From: Legionella steigerwaltii
GTDB taxonomy: Bacteria > Pseudomonadota > Gammaproteobacteria > Legionellales > Legionellaceae
DNA length: 64,000 nt
Assembly (NCBI RefSeq): GCF_001468065.1
Contig: NZ_LNYZ01000001.1
Location: 124,001-188,000 of the forward strand
Reading direction: 5' to 3'
Positions 28,223 through 36,806 of this stretch are shown piece after piece. The notes under the pieces are model-generated. The model saw only the letters and a list, made by a program, of their open reading frames with translations, was not told the DNA's origin and ran no database searches. Every line of letters starts with the position of its first letter. The first letter of the stretch is position 1. Made by a program: the position numbers and the translations under genes.

Positions 28223-29398
28223 ATGAGTACATTATCACTGAAGGCTAACTGGAATTATCCCACGTCGATAAAGGTAGGGGCGGGGCGTGCACGTGAACTT
28301 GTCGAAGCGTGCCACACACTGGGGGTGAAATCCCCACTGTTAGTCACAGACAGCTACCTTGCGAAATTACCCATGGTTGAAACAGCATTAGCGGATTGCC
28401 GTGATGCGGGTTTGCATGGTGCTTTGTTCACCGATGTAAAAGCGAACCCAACAGGTGAAAATGTATCAGCTGGTGTAGATGTTTATCGAAGTGGTCAACA
28501 TGATGGAATTATTGCTTTTGGAGGCGGATCTGCTTTAGACGCGGCGAAAGCAATTGCATTAATGGTTGGACAAAATCGTCCCCTATGGGATTTTGAAGAC
28601 ATAGGCGATAATTGGCGACGTGTGAATGCTGCAGGTATAGCGCCTGTTATCGTCTTGCCAAGCACTGCGGGTACTGGTTCGGAAGTTGGGCGTGCTTCTG
28701 TGATAACCGATACGCAACACCAACGGAAAAAGATTATTTTTCATCCTAAGATGTTACCTTCCATCGTTATTTTAGACCCAGAGTTAACGGTCGCTTTACC
28801 ACCGAAGATTACGGCAGCAACAGGTATGGATGCATTATCTCATTGTCTGGAGGCTTACTCAGCTCCCAATTACCATCCAATGGCGGAAGGGATCGCTCTG
28901 GAAGGGATGCGTTTAATAAAAGAACATTTGCCACGAGTAATGCACAATGGCAATGATTTGGATTCCAGAACACAAATGCTTGTTGCTTCGATGATGGGGG
29001 CAACAGCATTCCAGCGCGGGTTAGGTGCAATGCACGCGCTCGCTCATCCTTTAGGTGCGATATATGACGCGCATCATGGTAGATTAAATGCAATTTTGAT
29101 GCCGTATGTATTGCAAGCCAATCGCTCTGAGATTGAACAAAAAATTATGCGTTTAGCGGTTTTCTTAGAGATCGATAATGGATTTGATGGATTTCTGGAA
29201 TGGATATTACAACTTCGTCGAGAGTTAGGTATCGAGCACAGCTTAATTGAAATTGGCATTGATGCGCGTGATGTGGGCCGTATTGCGACAATGGCGACGG
29301 AAGATCCTTCAGCGCAAAGTAATCCAATTCTTTTCGATGAGTTACAATATAAAAACATTCTTACGGCAGCTATCCATGGGGATCCACATCCTTTGTAA
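28223..29398 (+). CDS. Iron-containing alcohol dehydrogenase
   Basis: This 391-residue group III (iron-activated) alcohol dehydrogenase is of the EutG/FucO/AdhB type. NAD-binding GGGSALDAAKAIALM and DFEDIGDNW lie near residues 90-125, followed by STAGTGSEVGRASVI. The iron ligands are in TGMDALSHCLEAYSAP (Asp, His) and AMHALAHPLGAIYDAHHGRL (two further histidines). It lies between the aldehyde dehydrogenase and the amidotransferase in a likely single transcript. The proposed role is interconversion of a gamma-glutamyl amino alcohol and its aldehyde. A 33-base spacer before it contains the small palindrome GGGTCAGACCC directly after the upstream stop, and AAGGGAG supplies the ribosome site. Confidence 0.9.
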   Translation: MSTLSLKANWNYPTSIKVGAGRARELVEACHTLGVKSPLLVTDSYLAKLPMVETALADCRDAGLHGALFTDVKANPTGENVSAGVDVYRSGQHDGIIAFGGGSALDAAKAIALMVGQNRPLWDFEDIGDNWRRVNAAGIAPVIVLPSTAGTGSEVGRASVITDTQHQRKKIIFHPKMLPSIVILDPELTVALPPKITAATGMDALSHCLEAYSAPNYHPMAEGIALEGMRLIKEHLPRVMHNGNDLDSRTQMLVASMMGATAFQRGLGAMHALAHPLGAIYDAHHGRLNAILMPYVLQANRSEIEQKIMRLAVFLEIDNGFDGFLEWILQLRRELGIEHSLIEIGIDARDVGRIATMATEDPSAQSNPILFDELQYKNILTAAIHGDPHPL

Positions 29399-29439
29399 AT
29401 AGCAGCGATTAGATTGGTAGAAGCTCATTAAGGAACATC

Positions 29440-30141
29440 ATGAATATCGGAATTTTGCAATGTGATCAAGTAGAACCAGACTTGATTATGACATATGGCA
29501 CTTATTCAGAAATGTATATCAAGCTACTGCGGCAAGCAGAACCGAATTTGACATTTACTGTTTATGATGTTCGTCTTGATGAATTACCAAACCATATCGA
29601 TGCCTCAGATGCTTATGTTATTACCGGTAGTCGCCATGGTGTTAATGATGGTTTTCTTTGGATTACTGCGCTTGAAGAATTTGTGCGGCGTCTTCATGAG
29701 GCAAGAAAAAAAGTGATAGGGATTTGTTTTGGTCATCAGCTTATTGCGAAAGCATTAGGGGGTAAGGTTATTAAATCACCTAAGGGCTGGGGGGTAGGAA
29801 TGTCAATAAATAAAATTACCCAACATAAATCGTGGATGTCCCCATCTCTGAGTCAGCTCAATCTAATCGTTAGTCACCAGGATCAAGTTGTAGTTCTTCC
29901 TTCAGAGGTAGAGGTTTTGGCTACAAGTGATTTTTGTCCATTTTATATGCTGCAGTTTCGTCACAATCTATTCACTGTACAAGGTCATCCTGAGTTCAGC
30001 AAAAGTTATTCCCAGGCATTGATGGAAATCCGGAAAAACAGACTTGGTAAGGAATTAACAGATAGTGGATTAAAATCACTGCAGCTACCATGTGATGATG
30101 CGATATTTGCCCAGTGGATTGTTAATTTTTTGAGCTTTTAA
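29440..30141 (+). CDS. Class I glutamine amidotransferase-like hydrolase
   Basis: The 233-residue stand-alone GATase domain has ITGSRHGVNDG, the nucleophile elbow GICFGHQLIAKALGG, and GHPEF supplying the His-Glu pair, so the triad is complete. AAGGAA precedes the ATG. Proteins of this type hydrolyse gamma-glutamyl amides or act with synthetases. Here, last in an operon with a gamma-glutamyl ligase and two dehydrogenases, it most plausibly removes glutamate from the oxidised product. This parallels PuuD in putrescine use and the hydrolase proposed for ethanolamine use in Streptomyces. The C-terminal 40 residues (SLQLPCDDAIFAQWIVNFLSF) form a helical tail. The substrate is inferred. Confidence 0.85.
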   Translation: MNIGILQCDQVEPDLIMTYGTYSEMYIKLLRQAEPNLTFTVYDVRLDELPNHIDASDAYVITGSRHGVNDGFLWITALEEFVRRLHEARKKVIGICFGHQLIAKALGGKVIKSPKGWGVGMSINKITQHKSWMSPSLSQLNLIVSHQDQVVVLPSEVEVLATSDFCPFYMLQFRHNLFTVQGHPEFSKSYSQALMEIRKNRLGKELTDSGLKSLQLPCDDAIFAQWIVNFLSF

Positions 30142-30266
30142 AATAAGATAAGGCCACAGTTTTCGGCTTTTTTGTTGAAATATCAACAGGTCATGGTTGA
30201 ATTTAAATTTATTTGCTAGAATCTAAAGGGATTTAAAAAAAATATTAAATTTATAGGGAGAATGAA

Positions 30267-30434
30267 ATGAATCGTTTCGCTTTAATTGCAGCAACTGGTT
30301 TTTTAGCACTCGCTTTAACTGCATGCGGTCAGCAAGGTAACAAGCAACCTGCTGCAGGAACTGAAACTAATACTACTACAACAACACAACCAGCGCAAAA
30401 TCAACCCGCTGGTGGAAATCAAACTCAACACTAA
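30267..30434 (+). CDS. Small lipoprotein (55 aa)
   Basis: The frame begins MNRFALIAATGFLALALTAC and has a signal peptide ending in the lipobox LTAC, so the mature chain would be a lipid-anchored peptide of about 36 residues. The mature part is low-complexity: GQQGNKQPAAGTETN, then runs of threonine and Q/P/N-rich residues with no likely fold. A strong GGGAG ribosome site lies eight bases upstream, and ATGAAATGA just before it offers a tiny out-of-frame start that is not used. It resembles short asparagine/glutamine-rich lipoproteins of unknown role. A variant palindrome follows nine bases after the stop. Confidence 0.75.
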   Translation: MNRFALIAATGFLALALTACGQQGNKQPAAGTETNTTTTTQPAQNQPAGGNQTQH

Positions 30435-30442
30435 GTCTTTAA

Positions 30443-30472
30443 CCTGGGTGACGGCGTAAGCCATAACCCAGG
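30443..30472. repeat. Short variant of the palindromic repeat
   Basis: CCTGGGT...ACCCAGG arms with inner GGC/GCC pairs and the internal sequence GTAAGCCATAACCCAGG. It resembles the right arm of copy 4 (GGTTACGGCTTTGCC). It lacks the GTAG/CTAC edges and lies between the lipoprotein gene and pncC, possibly as a terminator. Confidence 0.55.
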
Positions 30473-30489
30473 ATAATTCTGGCCTATTT

Positions 30490-30975
30490 ATGAGTTCTTT
30501 TGACGATCTTATCAAAGAAATTGCTACTATTTTAAAGAAAAAGAACTGGCAATTAGTCACTGCTGAATCATGTACTGGCGGACTTGTTGCCAGTTATCTT
30601 ACGGAAATTCCTGGAAGTTCAGTTTGGTTTGAACGCGGATTTGTTACTTACAGCAATTTGGCTAAAGAGGAGTTGTTGTCTGTTCCTAAACAATTAATTG
30701 AGAAATATGGTGCAGTGAGTGAGCCTGTTGCTGAAGCTATGGCGACTGGCGCTTTACAACACAGTACAGGACATGTTGCTGTATCAGTTACTGGTATTGC
30801 TGGCCCAGATGGAGGTAGTCTTGAGAAACCTGTGGGTACTGTGTGTTTTGGTTGGGCAGCTAAAGGCATGAATCCTAAAATAGTAAAAAAACAATTGACT
30901 GGAAACCGACAAGATATACGCCTTGCCGCATGCCAAGTAGCGCTATCAGGCATTCTTTCTTATATCAAAGATTGA
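30490..30975 (+). CDS. pncC: Nicotinamide-nucleotide amidase (CinA C-terminal domain type)
   Basis: This 161-residue protein corresponds to PncC (YgaD in E. coli), which deamidates nicotinamide mononucleotide to nicotinate mononucleotide in pyridine-nucleotide recycling. Motifs are VTAESCTGGLVASYLTEIPGSS with the catalytic serine/threonine region, FERGFVTYSNLAKEELLSV, GAVSEPVAEAMA, and SVTGIAGPDGGSLEKPVGTV. The length equals the stand-alone form without the N-terminal MoaB-like domain of full CinA. Its position directly ahead of recA is conserved in gammaproteobacteria, here with about 600 bases and one small gene between. Confidence 0.93.
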   Translation: MSSFDDLIKEIATILKKKNWQLVTAESCTGGLVASYLTEIPGSSVWFERGFVTYSNLAKEELLSVPKQLIEKYGAVSEPVAEAMATGALQHSTGHVAVSVTGIAGPDGGSLEKPVGTVCFGWAAKGMNPKIVKKQLTGNRQDIRLAACQVALSGILSYIKD

Positions 30976-31100
30976 TTAATAGAGAGTTGATACTTCAAAA
31001 AGTCATTTTGCTCTATATTTCTGTGATTCCCGCATAGGCGGTGATCCATCCTAAAGTAAGGAATTAATTAATGGATAGATTCCCGCTTGCGGTTAAATCC

Positions 31101-31292
31101 TCAACCTCCGGAGGCGTTCTTCATTTTAAATTCGTGTTCAATACGATCTGTAATACTAATTTTTGATTTCTCTACTTTAGGAAAAAAAATATGCTTTGCA
31201 GCAATAGAAATATTAACCGCAGTACGTGCTGCATATAACGAAGTAGCCACTGCATCAGAAATTAGTGACGCTTTTTCATTTTTAGTTTGCAT
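31101..31292 (-). CDS. Small protein of unknown function (63 aa)
   Basis: The minus-strand frame reads MQTKNEKASLISDAVATSLY and ends EHEFKMKNASGG. AAAGG lies about nine bases before the ATG. Composition is mildly basic, and residues 8-35 (SLISDAVATSLYAARTAVNISIAAKHIFF) could form one amphipathic or membrane-touching helix. A longer frame on the opposite strand covers the same bases but has no ribosome site and an unlikely composition. The gene is antisense to the pncC-recA direction. I do not recognise the family and it could be spurious. Confidence 0.5.
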   Translation of the reverse strand: MQTKNEKASLISDAVATSLYAARTAVNISIAAKHIFFPKVEKSKISITDRIEHEFKMKNASGG

Positions 31293-31570
31293 TATTGTTT
31301 ACCTTTTAAAATTTAGTATAAATATTGTACCATATGGTTAATTTTTTTAGTCAATCATTATAGGTCTGATTAGTAAGAAATGCTCACTTGCTAAACGAGA
31401 GGAACTCAAGGCGGATAATGTTTTCTGGGGTGATCAAAAACATGATTTTTTACTCAACTTTGCTTTACTCAGGTTTGAGTGAAAAAACCCATTTAATCCT
31501 GTGAATCAATTTGCTGCTTATTCCTATCTGTGTGATAATTTTACCCTTGCATAACTACCTGGAAAATATT

Positions 31571-32617
31571 ATGGAAGAAAATAAACAAAAAGCATTATCA
31601 GCAGCTCTCTCGCAAATTGAACGCCAATTTGGTAAAGGATCAGTGATGCGCATGGGGGACAGTACTGTATCCCGAGATATAGAAGCCATTTCAACAGGGT
31701 CTTTAGGATTAGACATTGCCTTGGGAATTGGTGGTTTACCCAAAGGACGTATTGTTGAAATTTATGGACCAGAGTCATCTGGTAAAACAACGTTAACATT
31801 ACAAGTTATTGCCGAGTGTCAAAAAATGGGTGGCACGGCCGCATTTATTGATGCAGAACATGCTTTAGATCCAAGCTATGCGCAAAAACTGGGTGTTAAT
31901 GTGGATGAGTTACTGGTTTCTCAGCCAGATACTGGAGAACAAGCTCTGGAAATTACCGACATGTTGGTCCGCTCTGCGGCAGTGGACGTGATTATTGTCG
32001 ACTCGGTTGCTGCATTGACTCCCAAAGCGGAAATTGAGGGGGAAATGGGGGATTCACATGTTGGTTTACAAGCTCGACTCATGTCACAAGCTTTACGTAA
32101 ATTGACTGCTAATATTAAACGCTCCAATACTCTAGTCATTTTTATTAACCAGATTCGTATGAAAATCGGTGTAATGTTTGGTAGCCCTGAAACAACTACT
32201 GGCGGTAATGCATTAAAATTCTATGCCTCTGTTCGCTTAGACATTCGCCGTATTGGATCAATTAAGAAAGGTGAAGAAATCTTAGGCAGTGAAACACGAG
32301 TTAAAGTAGTGAAGAATAAAGTGGCGCCACCATTCAAGATGACAGAGTTTGATATTCTCTATAATGAAGGTATTTCTCGTGAAAGTGAAATTATCAATTT
32401 GGGTGTTCAACTCAATCTGATTGAAAAATCGGGCGCTTGGTACAGTTATAAAGGGGAGAAGATTGGCCAGGGTAAAGATAATGTTCGCTTGTACCTGAAA
32501 GAGAACCCTCAAGTTGCAGCAGCTCTTGAGCAGCTAATTCGTACTGAGCTTTTAGAGAAAAAGCTACCTATGCTTGCGTCAGCTAGTGCGGAAGAATTTG
32601 AGACTGTTGATGACTAA
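31571..32617 (+). CDS. recA: Recombinase RecA
   Basis: This 348-residue RecA drives strand exchange. Starting at [20 protein letters not shown] gives the family's normal N-terminus; the longer frame from 31511 only adds a hydrophobic stretch with no support. Walker [11 protein letters not shown], the [13 protein letters not shown] segment, Walker B-containing [19 protein letters not shown], and loop L2 [19 protein letters not shown] are all intact. The acidic C-terminus (EEFETVDD) is as usual. No CTGT-N8-ACAG LexA box is visible in the 278 bases upstream, consistent with reports that Legionella lacks a LexA regulon. recX overlaps the last eight bases. Confidence 0.98.
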   Translation: MEENKQKALSAALSQIERQFGKGSVMRMGDSTVSRDIEAISTGSLGLDIALGIGGLPKGRIVEIYGPESSGKTTLTLQVIAECQKMGGTAAFIDAEHALDPSYAQKLGVNVDELLVSQPDTGEQALEITDMLVRSAAVDVIIVDSVAALTPKAEIEGEMGDSHVGLQARLMSQALRKLTANIKRSNTLVIFINQIRMKIGVMFGSPETTTGGNALKFYASVRLDIRRIGSIKKGEEILGSETRVKVVKNKVAPPFKMTEFDILYNEGISRESEIINLGVQLNLIEKSGAWYSYKGEKIGQGKDNVRLYLKENPQVAAALEQLIRTELLEKKLPMLASASAEEFETVDD

Positions 32618-33050
32618 AGCATTTGATAGTGCTGTGCGCCTGTTGTCCAGGCGCGAGCACAGTGCACTAGAGCTTTACGATAAATTAAAACAAAAAGGAT
32701 ATAGTGCGATCGAAGTAAACAATGCATTAGATGAATGCCGACGTTTGGATTTACAAAATGATCAACGTTTTGTAGAAACATACAGTCGTTCACGAATACG
32801 ACAGGGCTATGGACCTTTAAAAATAAGTCAGGAATTAAGTAGTAAAGGAATTGATAAGGAGTTAATTCAACAATTCTTGCAACAAGAAAAAGATAATTGG
32901 TTGGCTTATGCTTTGGATGTTTGGCATAAAAAAAGTAAAGGACAACTTGATCTAACTTTTGACGAGTTGCAAAAACAACAGCGTTTTTTGCTCTATCGTG
33001 GATTTGGAATGGATACCATTGTGCAAGTGAAAAAAGAATTGAAAAGATAA
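32610..33050 (+). CDS. recX: RecA regulator RecX
   Basis: This 146-residue helical protein binds RecA filaments and modulates their growth. ATG 32610 lies inside the recA stop region (ATGACTAA), the usual coupled arrangement; the longer frame starting at 32574 lies in recA and is not used. The pattern of three RecX repeats is visible: [41 protein letters not shown]...[11 protein letters not shown], and [15 protein letters not shown]. The family normally has about 150-165 residues, so it is complete. Confidence 0.95.
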   Translation: MTKAFDSAVRLLSRREHSALELYDKLKQKGYSAIEVNNALDECRRLDLQNDQRFVETYSRSRIRQGYGPLKISQELSSKGIDKELIQQFLQQEKDNWLAYALDVWHKKSKGQLDLTFDELQKQQRFLLYRGFGMDTIVQVKKELKR

Positions 33051-33075
33051 AAATGAAATCGTAGTCTTTGGTGCC

Positions 33076-33170
33076 TTGTAGCCTGGGTGCAGCGCAGCGG
33101 AACCCGGGGTTGAGAAATTTTATTCAAAACCAGAAAACCCGGGCTCCGCTGCGCTGCACCCAGGCTACAA
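33076..33170. repeat. Palindromic repeat, copy 6
   Basis: TTGTAGCCTGGGTGCAGCGC (33076 on) pairs with an arm ending at 33170; the inner arms GGAACCCGGG and CCCGGGCTCC differ at one paired position. It lies between recX and alaS. Confidence 0.9.
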
Positions 33171-33209
33171 TTAAAAATTAAAATTAACTCAAATTGGTGT
33201 TGATTCGAA

Positions 33210-35792
33210 ATGAAAAGTTCTGAAATTAGAAAAGCATTTTTTGATTATTTCACACAAAGTGGCCATCAACTCGTGGAATCCAGCTCTTTAATTCCTGCTA
33301 ATGATCCTACTTTATTATTTACCAATGCAGGTATGGTGCAATTTAAGGATTTATTTTTAGGACTTGAAACGCGTTCTTATCACCGGGCAGTCACCGCACA
33401 ACGTTGTGTGCGTGCAGGTGGGAAGCACAATGATTTGGAAAATGTGGGTTATACAGCAAGACACCATACGTTTTTTGAAATGTTGGGTAATTTTAGTTTC
33501 GGTGATTATTTCAAACGAGAAGCCATAAAATTTGCTTGGGAATTTTTAACTCAGGTTCTGCGTTTGCCTGAAGAGCGTTTATGGGTGACTGTTTACAAAG
33601 AAGATCAGGAAGCAGAAGATATTTGGCTGAAAGAAATGAAGGTTTCAGCTGTACGTTTTTCACGCTGCGGTGAAAAAGATAATTTTTGGTCTATGGGTGA
33701 TACCGGTCCTTGTGGTCCTTGCACTGAAATTTTTTATGATCATGGTCCAGAAATTCCAGGTGGTCCTCCAGGAAGTCCTGATGAAGATGGGGACCGATAT
33801 ATAGAAATTTGGAACCTGGTATTCATGCAGTTTAATCGAGATAAGGATGGAAATCTGCATCCTCTACCTAAACCTTCCGTAGACACAGGTATGGGACTGG
33901 AGCGACTTGCTGCAGTAGTACAAGGAGTACACAGTAATTATGAAACGGACATTTTCCAATATTTAATTCAATCGACTGCAAAACTTGGTGATGTTACCGA
34001 TTTAAACCATACCTCCTTAAAAGTAATTGCCGACCATATTCGTTCTTGTGCATTCCTAGTTGCTGATGGAGTGATTCCTGGTAATGAAGGACGAGGGTAT
34101 GTACTTAGGAGAATTATTAGAAGGGCGATAAGACATGGTAACAAGTTAGGCTTACCAACCCCATTTTTTTCAAAGTTAGTAGAGCCTTTAATTAAAGTCA
34201 TGGGTGATGCTTATCCTGAATTGATAAAATATAAGAGCCATATAGAAAAAATACTTAATCAAGAAGAGAATCAATTTGCTCGTACGCTTGATCAGGGTTT
34301 ACGTTTATTGCAAGAACAAATGCATTCTCTTGGCGGCCACGAAATCTCCGGGGAAATCGCATTTAAGCTGTATGATACATATGGTTTTCCTGTTGATTTA
34401 ACCGCTGATATCGCCAGAGAACAAGGCCTTTATGTGGATATGGATGGCTTTAATCAGTTAATGCAACAACAACGAGAACAATCTCAGGCAGCCAGTCAAT
34501 TCAGCGTCGATTACAGTAACAATGCTCAATTGGATTACCAATCTGATTTTCATGGGTATGAAAAAAAGGAAATGGAATCAAAAATTGTCGCCTTGCTTCA
34601 GGAAGGAAAAGAAGTAAAAACCTTAAACAAAGGTATGAAAGGGGCCATAGTCCTCGATCATACACCGTTTTATGCAGAAAGCGGGGGACAAGTAGGCGAT
34701 AAGGGCGTTTTAACAGGAACAGACTTTCATTTTCGTGTCGATGACACACAAAAGAAAGGTCAAGCCATAGTGCATTATGGAGAAGTAGTTCAAGGCACTG
34801 GGACTTTAGATCAGTTGGTTAAAGCGCAAATTGATAATGAACGCCGAGAGGCAATTCGTATAAATCATACTGCAACTCACTTGTTGCACGCAGCGCTTAA
34901 AACAGTAGTCGGACCTCAAGTCCAGCAAAAAGGCTCATTGGTTGATGCAGAGCGTGCGCGTTTTGACTTTTCTCATTTTGAACCATTAACCGCAGAACAA
35001 ATACAAGAAATTGAACTATTAGTTAATGATCAAATTCGTGCGAATCATGAAGTTGAAACCCGGATTATGGATATTGAATCGGCTAAAAAAAGCGGTGCTG
35101 TTGCTCTTTTTGGTGAAAAATATACCGATGAAGTGCGTGTATTATCTATGGGCGAGTTCTCTAAAGAACTTTGTGGTGGAACACATGCACGAAGGACTGG
35201 TGATATCGGGCTGTTTAAAATCGTCTCAGAATATGGGATTGCCAGTGGGGTAAGACGTATTGAGATGGTAACAGGTCGCTATGCATTAGACTGGGTTAAT
35301 GAACAACAATTTTTGTTGAGCGAATCAGCATCTTTATTAAAAACTGCAACAAATAATTTGCCGGATAAAATCGCACAGCTCCTTACTGAAAGTAAGGGTT
35401 TGGAAAAGGAAATTGCCAAACTACAAAGTGAGAAAGCACAAAAATCCGGAGCGGATCTGGCAAATGAGGTGGAAAAAATCAATGGAATTAGTTTGCTTGT
35501 GAAGCAATTGGATGGAGCAGACAGTCAAACTATGCGTACTACCTTGGATCAATTGAAATCGAGACTCGATTCGGCTGTGATTGTTTTATTTACACTTGAT
35601 CAAAATAAAATGAATGTGATTGCTGGGGTGAGTAAAAATATTTTAGGTAAAGCACCTACTGCAGCCACGTTGGTAAAACATCTCTGTGGAAAAGGTGGGG
35701 GTCGAGATGATATGGCTCAGGGAGGCGGCGCTGTTCCAGATGATTTGGAGAAAAAAATCGAAGAAATTAGAGAAATGGTCCGTCATTCATAA
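33210..35792 (+). CDS. alaS: Alanyl-tRNA synthetase
   Basis: This 860-residue class II synthetase charges tRNA-Ala. The catalytic core starts at MKSSEIRKAFFDYFTQSGHQ with motif 1. TAQRCVRAGGKHNDLENVG and RHHTFFEMLGNFSFGDYF form motif 2, and GMGLERLAAV belongs to motif 3. The editing domain carries HTATHLLHAAL (zinc histidines) and CGGTHARRTGDIG (Cys and His). The C-terminal C-Ala domain has CGKGGGRDDMAQGGG. The placement after recA-recX is conserved in gammaproteobacteria, here with a palindromic repeat between. A hairpin follows the stop. Confidence 0.98.
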   Translation: MKSSEIRKAFFDYFTQSGHQLVESSSLIPANDPTLLFTNAGMVQFKDLFLGLETRSYHRAVTAQRCVRAGGKHNDLENVGYTARHHTFFEMLGNFSFGDYFKREAIKFAWEFLTQVLRLPEERLWVTVYKEDQEAEDIWLKEMKVSAVRFSRCGEKDNFWSMGDTGPCGPCTEIFYDHGPEIPGGPPGSPDEDGDRYIEIWNLVFMQFNRDKDGNLHPLPKPSVDTGMGLERLAAVVQGVHSNYETDIFQYLIQSTAKLGDVTDLNHTSLKVIADHIRSCAFLVADGVIPGNEGRGYVLRRIIRRAIRHGNKLGLPTPFFSKLVEPLIKVMGDAYPELIKYKSHIEKILNQEENQFARTLDQGLRLLQEQMHSLGGHEISGEIAFKLYDTYGFPVDLTADIAREQGLYVDMDGFNQLMQQQREQSQAASQFSVDYSNNAQLDYQSDFHGYEKKEMESKIVALLQEGKEVKTLNKGMKGAIVLDHTPFYAESGGQVGDKGVLTGTDFHFRVDDTQKKGQAIVHYGEVVQGTGTLDQLVKAQIDNERREAIRINHTATHLLHAALKTVVGPQVQQKGSLVDAERARFDFSHFEPLTAEQIQEIELLVNDQIRANHEVETRIMDIESAKKSGAVALFGEKYTDEVRVLSMGEFSKELCGGTHARRTGDIGLFKIVSEYGIASGVRRIEMVTGRYALDWVNEQQFLLSESASLLKTATNNLPDKIAQLLTESKGLEKEIAKLQSEKAQKSGADLANEVEKINGISLLVKQLDGADSQTMRTTLDQLKSRLDSAVIVLFTLDQNKMNVIAGVSKNILGKAPTAATLVKHLCGKGGGRDDMAQGGGAVPDDLEKKIEEIREMVRHS

Positions 35793-35801
35793 ATCGATCT
35801 G

Positions 35802-35829
35802 AGGTAGTCTGGAACCCTCCAGATTACCT
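35802..35829 (+). terminator. 12-bp hairpin after alaS
   Basis: AGGTAGTCTGGA and TCCAGATTACCT pair (one G-U) around ACCC, nine bases after the alaS stop and 30 bases before mscL. Only TT follows, so termination may be partial. Confidence 0.55.
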
Positions 35830-35859
35830 TTGTAAAGTGATCATGCATAAGGAGATGAC

Positions 35860-36249
35860 ATGAGTTTTTTACAAGAGTTTAAACAATTTGCTATCAAAGG
35901 AAATGCAATTGATCTTGCAGTTGCAGTGGTTATTGGTGCTGCATTCGGTAAAATCATTAGTTCATTAGTTAGTGGTATTGTCATGCCTTTAATTGGTCTA
36001 ATATTAGGCGGAATTAATATCGCAAATAAAACGTTTACAGTCGGTGCTGCGGTGGTGAAGTGGGGCGAATTTCTCCAGGCAGTGATTGATTTTGCTATCA
36101 TTTCTTTTTCAATTTTTGTAGCAATTAAAGGGATTTCTTTATTAAGGAAAAAAGAAGAAAAAAAAGAAACACCACCAACAAGAGAAGAAGCTTTATTGGC
36201 AGAAATTCGTGATCTATTGAAAGGAAAAACAGGCACACATAGCGAATAA
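35860..36249 (+). CDS. mscL: Large-conductance mechanosensitive channel
   Basis: This 129-residue inner-membrane channel opens under high membrane tension and protects against hypo-osmotic shock. An N-terminal amphipathic helix ([20 protein letters not shown]) is followed by TM1 ([28 protein letters not shown]), a short periplasmic loop, and TM2 ([22 protein letters not shown]). A charged cytoplasmic helix follows ([13 protein letters not shown]). The length and all segments match E. coli MscL. A strong AAGGAG site lies six bases before the ATG. Confidence 0.97.
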   Translation: MSFLQEFKQFAIKGNAIDLAVAVVIGAAFGKIISSLVSGIVMPLIGLILGGINIANKTFTVGAAVVKWGEFLQAVIDFAIISFSIFVAIKGISLLRKKEEKKETPPTREEALLAEIRDLLKGKTGTHSE

Positions 36250-36256
36250 TGTTATT

Positions 36257-36345
36257 TCGTAGCCTGGGTGCAGCGCAGCGAAACCCGGGATTGTACAACT
36301 CAAACCCAGAAACCCGGGTTTCGCTGCGCTGCACCCAGGCTACGA
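36257..36345. repeat. Palindromic repeat, copy 7
   Basis: TTCGTAGCCTGGGTGCAGCG pairs with the right arm ending CTACGAA (core 36259-36343). The inner arms read CGAAACCCGGG and CCCGGGTTTCG. It follows mscL by about ten bases and may end its transcript. Confidence 0.9.
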
Positions 36346-36433
36346 ATTTCATCATCTTCTTATTACTATTAAAAAACCTAAGTCTTTGTAAATCTGCTAT
36401 AATTTTAAAAAAACCATCTTAATAAGGATAGTC

Positions 36434-36631
36434 ATGAACGGGTTGCTGAATTTGATTGCCATAATTGTTGTTTTTGGGGTAGTGATGTGGCTAATTGACA
36501 CTTTTATTCCTATGCCACCCGCAATTAAAAGTCTGTTAAATGTACTGGTTCTCATTATTTTAGTTATCTATATCTTACAATTTTTTGGATTGATAAAAAC
36601 AATTTTACCTATGATTAAAATCTTGAAGTGA
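36434..36631 (+). CDS. Small two-helix membrane protein (Thivi_2564-like)
   Basis: This 65-residue protein has two clear transmembrane helices (LLNLIAIIVVFGVVMWLIDTF and LLNVLVLIILVIYILQFFGLI) joined by the short loop IPMPPAIKS. Such a pattern, with a Pro-rich turn between helices, is found in a small conserved membrane family sometimes labelled Thivi_2564. The role is unknown. An AAGGATAG ribosome region precedes the ATG. The 175 bases downstream of it hold no recognisable element. Confidence 0.75.
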   Translation: MNGLLNLIAIIVVFGVVMWLIDTFIPMPPAIKSLLNVLVLIILVIYILQFFGLIKTILPMIKILK

Positions 36632-36806
36632 ATTCAGTAATATTTGACCGTTTAGGCTGATCTAAAAGAGTTAATGCCTGATAGCTTAAGGAATTATCTA
36701 AGTGGGAGCCGAAAAGAGTTGTATGAGTTATGCGGGTAGCTAAAAATGAGTTAACAGAAGAGACCAATGATCTAATAAGGCTCTTTGAAAACTCAAAAAA
36801 ACACCA

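Noticed and set aside
31087-31341. Plus-strand frame of 84 codons antisense to the small gene at 31101-31292
   Set aside because: No ribosome site, and low-quality composition; the minus-strand frame is better supported.
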